A stretch of DNA of 64,000 nt from Paracoccus albicereus (lineage in GTDB: Bacteria > Pseudomonadota > Alphaproteobacteria > Rhodobacterales > Rhodobacteraceae). Positions 55,463-62,319 of this stretch are shown here, piece by piece. Below the pieces are notes generated by a model. That model searched no databases, was not told the DNA's origin, and saw only the letters and a program-made list of their open reading frames with translations. The position numbers were made by a program, and so were the translations under genes. The stretch's first letter is position 1; the number at the start of each line of letters is the position of its first letter. The stretch is from NCBI RefSeq assembly GCF_024359525.1, contig NZ_JAKZEU010000002.1, positions 682,001 to 746,000 of the forward strand. The letters are read 5' to 3'.

Positions 55463-56281
55463 GGCTCTGTCAGCTAAATACCCTTGCCCGCGCTGAGCGA
55501 GCTCCCTTACCCTACCCCGCATGCCCAGCCTATCTCCCTTCCGCTACTTCAAGACCTCGCCCGAGGTTATTCGCCTGGCGGTCATGCTCTATGTCCGCTT
55601 CCCACTCAGCCTGCGAAATGTCGAGGATCTGCTCCACGAGCGCGGCATCGACGTCTGTCACGAAACCGTACGGCAATGGTGGATGCGCTTTGGCCCAGTC
55701 TTCGCGGCCGACATCCGGCGCAAGCGCGCATCCCGCCTACGCGCTGGCCGGCAGTGGCGCTGGCACCTGGACGAGGTCTTCGTAAAGGTCCGCGGCAGGC
55801 AGCACTACTTGTGGCGCGCTGTCGATCACGAGGGCGAGGTGCTGGAGGCATTCGTCAGCAAGACGCGCGACCGGCGCGCAGCGTTGAAATTCCTGAAGAA
55901 GCTGATGAAACGCTATGGCCGACCGGAAGCGATCGTGACCGACCGCCTCCGGTCCTACGGCGCAGCCTTGCGCGAGATGGGCGGCTCGGATCTGCAGCAG
56001 ACCGCGCGCCACCTCAATAACCGCGCCGAGAACTCGCACCTACCCTTCCGAAGGCGGGAGCGTGCCATGCTGCGGTTCCGACGCATGCGATCATTACAGA
56101 AATTTGTCGCCGTCCACGCCTCCGTCTTTAACCACTTCAACCACGACCGCAGCCTCTCGAAACGCCAGCACTTCAAGGTGAACCGCGCCGCCGCTCTCGA
56201 TGAGTGGCGTCAGTTGGCTGCAGCCTGAGGCTGCGCTGCGCCTCGATCAGTGAGACGAGTTCGCATTAAACTGACAGCACA
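55463..56281 (+). mobile_element. IS6-family insertion sequence, copy 3
   Basis: About 819 bp, left end GGCTCTGTCAGCTAAA, right end CTGACAGCACA. The 8-mers at the two flanks (GTCTAGAT left, CGCCGTAT right) differ. The right end truncates an ECF sigma factor gene. Confidence 0.88.
55521..56228 (+). CDS. IS6-family DDE transposase, copy 3
   Basis: 235 residues starting MPSLSPFRYFKTSPEVIRLA. The DDE residues are conserved (WHLDEVFVKVRG, IVTDRLRS, NRAENSHL). It is the most diverged of the three, with GGSDLQQ and FNHFNHDRS variants, which implies a separate acquisition history. Confidence 0.92.
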   Translation: MPSLSPFRYFKTSPEVIRLAVMLYVRFPLSLRNVEDLLHERGIDVCHETVRQWWMRFGPVFAADIRRKRASRLRAGRQWRWHLDEVFVKVRGRQHYLWRAVDHEGEVLEAFVSKTRDRRAALKFLKKLMKRYGRPEAIVTDRLRSYGAALREMGGSDLQQTARHLNNRAENSHLPFRRRERAMLRFRRMRSLQKFVAVHASVFNHFNHDRSLSKRQHFKVNRAAALDEWRQLAAA

Positions 56282-56710
56282 CGCCGTATGCTGGGCCGCA
56301 TCGACATTGCCGAGGATGCCGTGCAGGAGGCCCTGGTTCTTGTCTGGCGTCGCGCGCACCAATTTGACGGCAGCCGGGGCAGCGCGAAGGGCTGGATCTA
56401 CACCATCTTGCGCAATCGCTGTCTGACCATGTTGCGAAGCGAGGATCGGGAAGTGCCGACCGAACCGCAGGCAATCGACCGCGCGTCCGAGAGCGCCGCC
56501 GTCAATGAGGCTTTTGACCGCCTTCCGACGTCCACCGACCTCCGCGGCTGTCTTGAAGGGCTAGATGATGGAACGCGTCGGGCGATCCTGTCGTCCTACG
56601 TCCTCGGTCACAGCCACGGGGAGATCGCCGGCCGATTGGCAGCACCGCTTGGCACGGTGAAGGCTCGTATAAGACGCGGCTTGCTCAAGCTGAGGGAGTG
56701 TCTGTCGTGA
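56282..56710 (+). pseudogene. ECF sigma factor, N-terminally truncated by IS6
   Basis: About 142 codons remain, entering at MLGRIDIAEDAVQEALVLVW (region 2). The frame continues through GWIYTILRNRCLTML and region 4 (LDDGTRRAILSSYVLGHSHG; LAAPLGTVKARIRRGLLKLR). The family's first ~30 residues and the start are lost; the ATG at 56288 could start a shortened protein missing part of region 2. It is coupled to the anti-sigma gene that follows. Confidence 0.82.
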
Positions 56711-57435
56711 CGGACCGTTCTCTTGATCTGCTGATCGACGAGGTGGTGCTGGGCCTCGCCTCGGACGCCGAGACCGCACGCCTGGAAGATCTGGCGGCGC
56801 GCGACCCTGACATCGCCATGCGGCTTGCGAGGGCCCGCGACCGCTTCGCCCCGCTGGATGAAACGGCCGACGACCTGCCGCTGCCTGAACATTTCTGGGA
56901 GCGCCTTGAGCCTCGATTGAGCAAGTCCGAGGACAAGTCTCAGGCGCCTGCATCTGACTCGTCGGGAGGCGATGTTATTGACCTTGAAGCAGTGCGCGCA
57001 CGCTTGAGCCGCTGGCGAAGCGCCGCGATGGGCGGGATTGCCGCCAGTCTTCTTTTGGCCTTTGTACTGGGCTGGACACTATTCTCGACCGTGGACCCCC
57101 TGGTCGTCGCGGTGCTGCTGGATGACAGTGGCGAAGCCATCGCACTCGTGGAAAGCGGACCTGACAACACCACACGCGTCACCCTGCTCGAGCGGCCGGA
57201 TGTGCCAGCCGGGGAAGTGATGCAGGTCTGGACCAAGCCGGAAGATGACGGACCGCCCGTCTCACTCGGCCTGCTCTCCACCGGCCTGTCGGGCATCCTG
57301 AGCGTCGAGGGACTGCCCGAGCCGCATCCGTCGCAGCTTTACGAGATCACCTTCGAGCCTGCCGGCGGATCACCGACAAATCTTCCCACGGGACCGATCC
57401 TCGGCAAGGGGCTGGCCAAAGCCCCCGTGACCTGA
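56707..57435 (+). CDS. RskA-type anti-sigma factor
   Basis: 242 residues from the GTG at 56707, whose GTGA overlaps the sigma stop; a GTG at 56698 is also possible. The N-terminal cytoplasmic part (LDLLIDEVVLGLASDAETAR; LAARDPDIAMRLARARDRFA) resembles the anti-sigma zinc-free helical domain. A single membrane helix (AAMGGIAASLLLAFVLGWTL) and an extracytoplasmic RskA domain (VMQVWTKPEDDGPPVSLGLL) follow. It would hold the ECF sigma factor at the membrane until an envelope signal. With the sigma factor truncated, the regulation is probably broken. Confidence 0.85.
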   Translation: MTDRSLDLLIDEVVLGLASDAETARLEDLAARDPDIAMRLARARDRFAPLDETADDLPLPEHFWERLEPRLSKSEDKSQAPASDSSGGDVIDLEAVRARLSRWRSAAMGGIAASLLLAFVLGWTLFSTVDPLVVAVLLDDSGEAIALVESGPDNTTRVTLLERPDVPAGEVMQVWTKPEDDGPPVSLGLLSTGLSGILSVEGLPEPHPSQLYEITFEPAGGSPTNLPTGPILGKGLAKAPVT

Positions 57436-57660
57436 GGTATTACGGCGACCACGTCGGTTGGCCTGCGGGGCTCATGGCGCGCCTTACGCTTCATTGCCCG
57501 ATGCTGAGACCTTTGTGGCTTTGCGACTTTGCCAACCGTTCAGGGCGCCAATCCTGACAGGCCTGTCTCTGGGGTCACGCGATCTTCGAAGATCAGTGGC
57601 TGGAACAAAACAGCCTTCGCTTGGTTAGCGGCCTTCGAAATCGCAAAAGGAGACAGCAGA

Positions 57661-59019
57661 ATGCAGCTGAAGAGAGACGCCAAGATCGCGCTGATGACGA
57701 CCGCGCTCGGCGCGCTGTTGCCTGCAGCCCCGATGGCGCAGGAAATTCGCATCAACGAAGACGCTCTGGAAGGGACATCGCAGCAGTGCCGGTCGCTTGC
57801 CGAACTTGTTGAGACGCGCGAGCAACCGTTCGACGAGCCGAACAGGCAGCGGATCGTGGCGGCGATCAATGATGATGAGCAGTCCGAATGCACGGCGATC
57901 GCCGAGCAGCTTCAATCTGGGACCACGGATAGGGCGTCTCAGTCCGAAAGTCAGACGCTGAGCGAAGAGGTCGATCTTTCGGAGCAGGTCGAGATCGAAG
58001 GCGACGCGCGGGTCACGGTGCCCGATCCGAACGTTGATGTCGAAGTTCCGGCGCCGAATGTTCGGGTCACGAAAGAGCAGCCGCAGGTCGATATCACGCA
58101 GGAACCGGCGCAGATCGAACTGCGTCAGGCGCAACCGCAGATCGAGGTCGAGATCCCGGAAATCGTGGTCCGCGTCGACATTCCCGCGCCCGAACTGTTC
58201 GTCCTGCAGGCCGATCCCGATGTTCGGGTGAGCCATTCCGACCCTCAGATCGAGGTCTCGCAGGGCGAGCCCGTGGTTTCTGTCCGCCAGGCCGAACCGC
58301 AGTTGAACGTCGATATCGACCTGCAAGACGACGCCGACCCGACCGGCGACAGGCAGACGACTGCAGACAACCGGGAACAGTCGCCTGGTGACGCGCAATC
58401 CGTCGAAGGCGATGTCGCGACGGCAGACGCCGAGCCTCAGATCGAAATCGTCGAGGCGGAGGGTCAGCCGCAGTTGCGCTATCAGGCTGGCGAACCTTCG
58501 CTGTCCTATGAAGGTGCGGAACCCCGGATCTCGGTCAGGATGGCCGAGCAGCCGACCGTCGAAGTCAGCAACTCTGGTGAGCCCGTCATCACGGTCGAGA
58601 CACCCGAAGAGCGTGAGCAGCGTCGTCAGTCACGGGCCGACCAGCAGCCCAGCGAGGGCGCGCAGCAGCAGGCCTCTGCCGATCGCGACGGAGCAGGCGC
58701 CGCACAAGGGACGCAGGGTGAGGCGATCAGCGTTCGTGACCTGATGACGATGGATGTCGTCACCTCTGGAGGCGAAGAGCTTGGCGAGCCCGACGCCTTT
58801 ATCGAGCTCGACGGTCAGACATATCTCGTCGCGGCAGACGGCGGTTTTCTGGGCATCGGCGAAAAGCAGGTACCCGTTCCGCTGGCAAGGGTATCGCTGC
58901 GTGACGATCAACTGGTCCTGTCCCAAATGACGGAAGAAGAGATCAATGCGGCGGACAACTTCGAGTATGACAGCGACCTCGAGATCTCGCAGGATCAGAC
59001 AGTCAGCATAGCGCGTTGA
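57661..59019 (+). CDS. Secreted repeat protein with C-terminal PRC-barrel-like domain
   Basis: 452 residues from the ATG at 57661 (AAAAGGAG upstream). A Sec signal peptide (MQLKRDAKIALMTTALGALL, cleavage near PMAQ-EI) leads to a mature protein that is mostly a run of short repeats alternating Pro, Gln, Glu and Val/Ile with the period of beta strands (PQVDITQEPAQIELRQAQPQ; PDVRVSHSDPQIEVSQGEPV). A disordered Gln/Glu/Ala-rich linker follows. The last ~105 residues (ISVRDLMTMDVVTSGGEELG; TYLVAADGGFLGIGEKQVPV) are PRC-barrel-like. Homologues occur in Paracoccus-type bacteria near stress genes. It lies downstream of the ECF sigma / anti-sigma pair and may be a regulon member. Confidence 0.72.
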   Translation: MQLKRDAKIALMTTALGALLPAAPMAQEIRINEDALEGTSQQCRSLAELVETREQPFDEPNRQRIVAAINDDEQSECTAIAEQLQSGTTDRASQSESQTLSEEVDLSEQVEIEGDARVTVPDPNVDVEVPAPNVRVTKEQPQVDITQEPAQIELRQAQPQIEVEIPEIVVRVDIPAPELFVLQADPDVRVSHSDPQIEVSQGEPVVSVRQAEPQLNVDIDLQDDADPTGDRQTTADNREQSPGDAQSVEGDVATADAEPQIEIVEAEGQPQLRYQAGEPSLSYEGAEPRISVRMAEQPTVEVSNSGEPVITVETPEEREQRRQSRADQQPSEGAQQQASADRDGAGAAQGTQGEAISVRDLMTMDVVTSGGEELGEPDAFIELDGQTYLVAADGGFLGIGEKQVPVPLARVSLRDDQLVLSQMTEEEINAADNFEYDSDLEISQDQTVSIAR

Positions 59020-59515
59020 TGTGCTGATGCAGGAGGGCGCGTGTGGCACGATATAACGATGTCGGCACCGCAGACCTCCTGCGTATCACAGTTCGCCACT
59101 AGCGTTGAGTATTGCGGCCTCCGTCGTGTCGATGGTCAACCTGTACGGTTCTCTTCCGTGCAATATGTACAAAAAGACACGCTGACTGACGGATCAATCA
59201 ACGCGATAAGACACGGGCCGGGCGGTGGGTTATTGTTGTCGAGTTCCAAGTTACCGCCCGGTGCGTTTCTGACTTTTCAGGGTTGCTGAGGCGGCTAGCC
59301 GCCGGCGGGCGACGCCCGATCGAAGGGTCCGGATCACCTTGATCAGCCTTTCGATCCTTCCCACATCCGAATTCTTGCGCTGCGCGCAATCCCGCAGGTT
59401 CGCGCGTCAGCTTCATCGCACGCGTTTGCGGCATTCATTTTCAGGGTCTTCAGCGCGTCAAGGTTGCGGACGCGCTTGCTTCATTTGACGCGAAAGAATT
59501 CGAGGAAAGCCATTT
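59020..59515. other. Non-coding interval with second copy of the 50-bp repeat
   Basis: About 496 bases without a supported gene. The segment 59161-59210 repeats 37494-37543. A short plus-strand frame at 59041-59289 crosses the repeat but has no motif. A GAGGAAAG ribosome site closes the region before 59516. Confidence 0.5.
59161..59210 (+). repeat. 50-bp repeat, copy 2
   Basis: Near-identical to 37494-37543 (two differences, same orientation), beginning CAATATGTACAAAAAGACAC. Confidence 0.75.
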
Positions 59516-60127
59516 ATGTGGAACTGGGTCGGAGAACATACCGACGTCCTTCAGGTCATTGTCGGCGTGGTTACGGCGCTTGTCTGGGTCGTTTATCTGC
59601 ATATTCTGATCGAGGGGATGCGGCGTCAGCGTCGGTCCGAAATCTTGATAACACTGGGCGGCAAGCGCGATCTCGGCGGGCGAATCCTGATCAGCAACCT
59701 GGGGCTCGAGCCGATCTATGTCCTCGACATCCTGTTGCGCATCAGTGGTGATCGGCGTGTCCGGACCGTCTCGATCGCGGAGCGCAGGGACGGACCACCG
59801 ATCGAGGACGATCCGTCGGATACACACACCCTTCAGACTCCCCTGAAAACGGGGGACTCGACTGACATCGGGGAAATCTACACCCTGCTTCACCGTGCCG
59901 ATCCACACACCGACCGACCGGCGGACGCGATGAATATCGAAGAGCTGGAACTGACCGTGGTAGCGGTCACGGCCGCAACATCCAGTGTCGTTGCCGCGAA
60001 GCGCGGCTTTGCGGTCATGACGCAAGACGGTGACACGGTTCTGCGCCCGAAAGGCCTTTATGCGCGCCAGATCCGGAACCGCTGGGCCAGACGCAGCATC
60101 GAGCGCGAGATGGAAAAGAACCTTTAG
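59516..60127 (+). CDS. Membrane-anchored protein of unknown function
   Basis: 203 residues. One N-terminal helix (DVLQVIVGVVTALVWVVYLH) is followed by a cytoplasmic or periplasmic domain with beta-rich pattern (EILITLGGKRDLGGRILISN; EELELTVVAVTAATSSVVAA) and a basic C-terminus (RNRWARRSIEREMEKNL). No family is recognised. GAGGAAAG precedes the ATG. It converges on CsoR, separated by a small hairpin. Confidence 0.6.
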   Translation: MWNWVGEHTDVLQVIVGVVTALVWVVYLHILIEGMRRQRRSEILITLGGKRDLGGRILISNLGLEPIYVLDILLRISGDRRVRTVSIAERRDGPPIEDDPSDTHTLQTPLKTGDSTDIGEIYTLLHRADPHTDRPADAMNIEELELTVVAVTAATSSVVAAKRGFAVMTQDGDTVLRPKGLYARQIRNRWARRSIEREMEKNL

Positions 60128-60143
60128 GCGCGGCGGACGCCTA
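60125..60143. terminator. Weak hairpin between convergent genes
   Basis: TAGGCG and CGCCTA arms with a 7-base loop, followed by TTCTTCC, sit between the unknown membrane gene and csoR. Confidence 0.35.
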
Positions 60144-60171
60144 TTCTTCCACCGACCAGCCGGAAATTCAC

Positions 60172-60444
60172 CTAGCCGCGAGCTTTATCCAGCAGATCCA
60201 GCAGTTCGGTGAACTTCGCCCGCTGGTCGGCACGGTCGCCCGAGGCCAGAGCATCCTCAATGCAATGCGCAGCGTGATCATCGATCACCAGCTTTTCGAC
60301 AGCCTTCAGCGCTGCGCGGACTGCCGCGATCTGGGTCAGCACATCCACGCAGTACCGATCTTCTTCGACCATGCGGGCGATTCCGCGAACCTGGCCTTCC
60401 AGTCGCTTCAGGCGTCTCAATGCTGCGTCCCGGTTCTCGTGCAT
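60172..60444 (-). CDS. CsoR/FrmR-family metal sensor
   Basis: 90 residues from the ATG at 60444 (MHENRDAALRRLKRLEGQVR); a longer start at 60519 lacks support. All-helical DUF156 fold. The three copper-type ligands are Cys in RYCVDVLTQ and His and Cys in DDHAAHCIEDAL, i.e. the C-H-C set of CsoR copper sensors; nickel or thiol sensing is also possible. It diverges from the DUF305 gene across a region with a palindrome (60518-60534), the likely operator. Confidence 0.85.
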   Translation of the reverse strand: MHENRDAALRRLKRLEGQVRGIARMVEEDRYCVDVLTQIAAVRAALKAVEKLVIDDHAAHCIEDALASGDRADQRAKFTELLDLLDKARG

Positions 60445-60517
60445 GGTATCAATAAGGGGAAGCGGGGCGACGATGTCGAGACCCGTCTGATCCCACCAAG
60501 AGCGTAGACCCTTGCGC

Positions 60518-60534
60518 ATACCTAGAGGGGGTAT
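60518..60534. promoter_or_regulatory. CsoR-type operator candidate
   Basis: ATACC and GGTAT arms around a TAGAGGG core resemble the GC-tract palindromes bound by CsoR/FrmR-family repressors. It lies 74 bases before csoR and 11 bases before the DUF305 start, so it would cover the promoter of the DUF305 operon. Confidence 0.55.
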
Positions 60535-60545
60535 ATGTTGGACTT

Positions 60546-61055
60546 ATGGAAATGAAACAGCAGAGTGACAAACACTATCTTCGTTTCGCCGCCATGATCT
60601 TCGCCTCGACAATCGTGATGTTCGGCTTGATGTATCTGAACACCTACGCACTCGATCACGTCTATTTTTCGCAGACCCGGATGTGGATGGCGCTTTACAT
60701 GGGTGCCGCGATGGCCGTCATCATGCTCGCGTTCATGCTGGGGATGTATGGCAATCGAACACTGAACCTTGCGATCTTCACCGGCGCCGCTCTCGCTTTC
60801 GCGGGGTCGCTCTACCTCGTCCGGTCTCAGGACACGGTTGGCGACGTGGCGTGGATGAAGGCGATGATCCCGCACCATTCCATCGCCATCATGACATCGG
60901 AGCGCGCGAACCTTTCCGATCCTCGCGCACGCGCGCTGGCCGATGCGATCATCGCCGCGCAAGAGGCCGAGATCGCAGAGATGCAGCAATACATCGCCGA
61001 GATACAGAGCAGTGGCGATGCCCCCGCCGGCACGCCCCGCGACAAGAAATACTGA
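60546..61055 (+). CDS. DUF305 membrane protein
   Basis: 169 residues. Three helices (LRFAAMIFASTIVMFGLMYL; MGAAMAVIMLAFMLGMYG; LAIFTGAALAFAGSLYLV) precede an extracytoplasmic domain with the DUF305 signature WMKAMIPHHSIAIMTSERA. The His pair and Met residues suggest copper or other metal binding. Frequent in copper-resistance operons. It is controlled in all likelihood by the divergent CsoR and followed 15 bases later by the glutaredoxin-MauE gene. Confidence 0.82.
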   Translation: MEMKQQSDKHYLRFAAMIFASTIVMFGLMYLNTYALDHVYFSQTRMWMALYMGAAMAVIMLAFMLGMYGNRTLNLAIFTGAALAFAGSLYLVRSQDTVGDVAWMKAMIPHHSIAIMTSERANLSDPRARALADAIIAAQEAEIAEMQQYIAEIQSSGDAPAGTPRDKKY

Positions 61056-61070
61056 AGACCGGAGGAACAC

Positions 61071-61871
61071 ATGCCCAAGGATATCCTCGCCGATACACGT
61101 GACGTCGCCGACGTCACGACCGATCCTGCATCGGTCGCCTCGGGAAAGACGGCCGTGCTGTACCGCATGGCCCTGCCCGATCATCTCTGCCCCTCGGGTC
61201 AGAAGGCGAGCTGGCTTTTGAGGTCGAAGGGCTATGATGTCGACGATCGGGTTTTCCGCACCCGTGCAGAGGTCGATGCCTTCAAGGCAATGTACGGCGT
61301 GAAGGCGACGCCTCAGGCCTGGATCGAGGGCGAACGCGTCGGCGGCTACACGGACCTGCGGCAGCGGCTCACGAACTGGGATCCCGATGCGACCACCTAC
61401 AAGCCGGTGATCTATCTCTTCGCGGTGGCGGCTGCGACGGCGCTGTCCCTGTCCATCGGCTTCCTTGGGGCAATCACGTGGCAGACGCTCGGTTGGTTCA
61501 TCTCGATTTCCATGATCCTTCTCGGAATGCAGAAGCTTCGCGACATCGACAGTTTCACCACGATGTTTCTCAACTATGACGTCCTTGCCAGGCGTTGGGT
61601 GCCCTACGCCTATGTCTATCCGTGGGTCGAGACCGGCGCGGGCGTCCTGATGACGGGGATGCTGCTGACATCATTGGCCGCACCCGCGGCCTTGGTCGTT
61701 TCGACGATCGGTGCCTGGAGTGTCTTCAAGGCGGTCTATATCGACAAGCGCGAGTTGAAATGCGCCTGCGTGGGGGGCGGATCGAAGGTCCCGTTGGGCT
61801 TCGTCAGCCTGTCGGAAAACCTTGCGATGATGGGAATGTCGATCATGATGTTGTGGTTGCTGCTGACTTGA
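61071..61871 (+). CDS. Glutaredoxin-like domain fused to MauE/DoxX-type membrane protein
   Basis: 266 residues. Residues about 25-100 are a glutaredoxin fold with active-site-like LCPSGQKASWLLRSKGYDVD (CPSG rather than CPYC) and the GVKATPQAWIEGERVGGYTD cis-Pro/GG region. Residues about 110-265 have four helices of the MauE/redox-membrane type (WFISISMILLGMQKL; YPWVETGAGVLMTGML) and a conserved cysteine pair in KCACVGGGSKVPLGFVSLSE. It probably moves electrons to periplasmic thiols or copper-binding partners. An ATG at 61071 with GGAGG upstream supports the start. Second gene of the DUF305 operon. Confidence 0.82.
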   Translation: MPKDILADTRDVADVTTDPASVASGKTAVLYRMALPDHLCPSGQKASWLLRSKGYDVDDRVFRTRAEVDAFKAMYGVKATPQAWIEGERVGGYTDLRQRLTNWDPDATTYKPVIYLFAVAAATALSLSIGFLGAITWQTLGWFISISMILLGMQKLRDIDSFTTMFLNYDVLARRWVPYAYVYPWVETGAGVLMTGMLLTSLAAPAALVVSTIGAWSVFKAVYIDKRELKCACVGGGSKVPLGFVSLSENLAMMGMSIMMLWLLLT

Positions 61872-61926
61872 ACGGTTTGAGGCCCTGATTGGCCCCTGGT
61901 CTCCGACACTGCTGGCAGCTTTCCGT

Positions 61927-62319
61927 TCATGCGGAACATGGGCGTCGGCCTTCAGCGGTGTGCGCTGCAACCATCTTGCGCAAGGCAGCGGCGTTGACGG
62001 GTTTTCCAAGAAAGTCGGTTCCACCAACAGCACGGCCCCTTGCTATTGTCTCAGCATCACCATTGCCGCTCGAGAAGATGATCGGAAGATCGCGAAACTG
62101 CGGCATGTTGCGCAGCGACGTGCACACGTCATGGCCATCGATGCCCGGAAGCACGACGTCGAGGATCACGATATCCGGTTCGACATCAGGCGCGATTTCA
62201 ATCGCCTCCTCGCCCGTCGTGGCGACGCAGACGTCGTAGTCGGAGCCTAGGAATGCGCCCAGAAGCTGCAGGTTGAAACTGGAATCGTCGACGATCAGGA
62301 CAACCGGCTTCGTCGTCAT
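61927..62319 (-). CDS. Single-domain response regulator
   Basis: 130 residues, receiver domain only: VVLIVDDSSFNLQLLGAFLG (acidic pocket), phosphoacceptor Asp in PDIVILDVVLPGIDG, the Ser/Thr in IIFSSGNGD and the Lys in FLGKPVNAAAL. It overlaps the stop of the hybrid kinase by four bases, so the kinase and this regulator are cotranscribed and likely act in one phosphorelay. Confidence 0.9.
   Translation of the reverse strand: MTTKPVVLIVDDSSFNLQLLGAFLGSDYDVCVATTGEEAIEIAPDVEPDIVILDVVLPGIDGHDVCTSLRNMPQFRDLPIIFSSGNGDAETIARGRAVGGTDFLGKPVNAAALRKMVAAHTAEGRRPCSA

Noticed and set aside
37494..59210. Calling the 50-bp repeats attL/attR of an integrated element
   Set aside because: The recombinase lies outside the interval and no empty site is known; kept only as a repeat finding.
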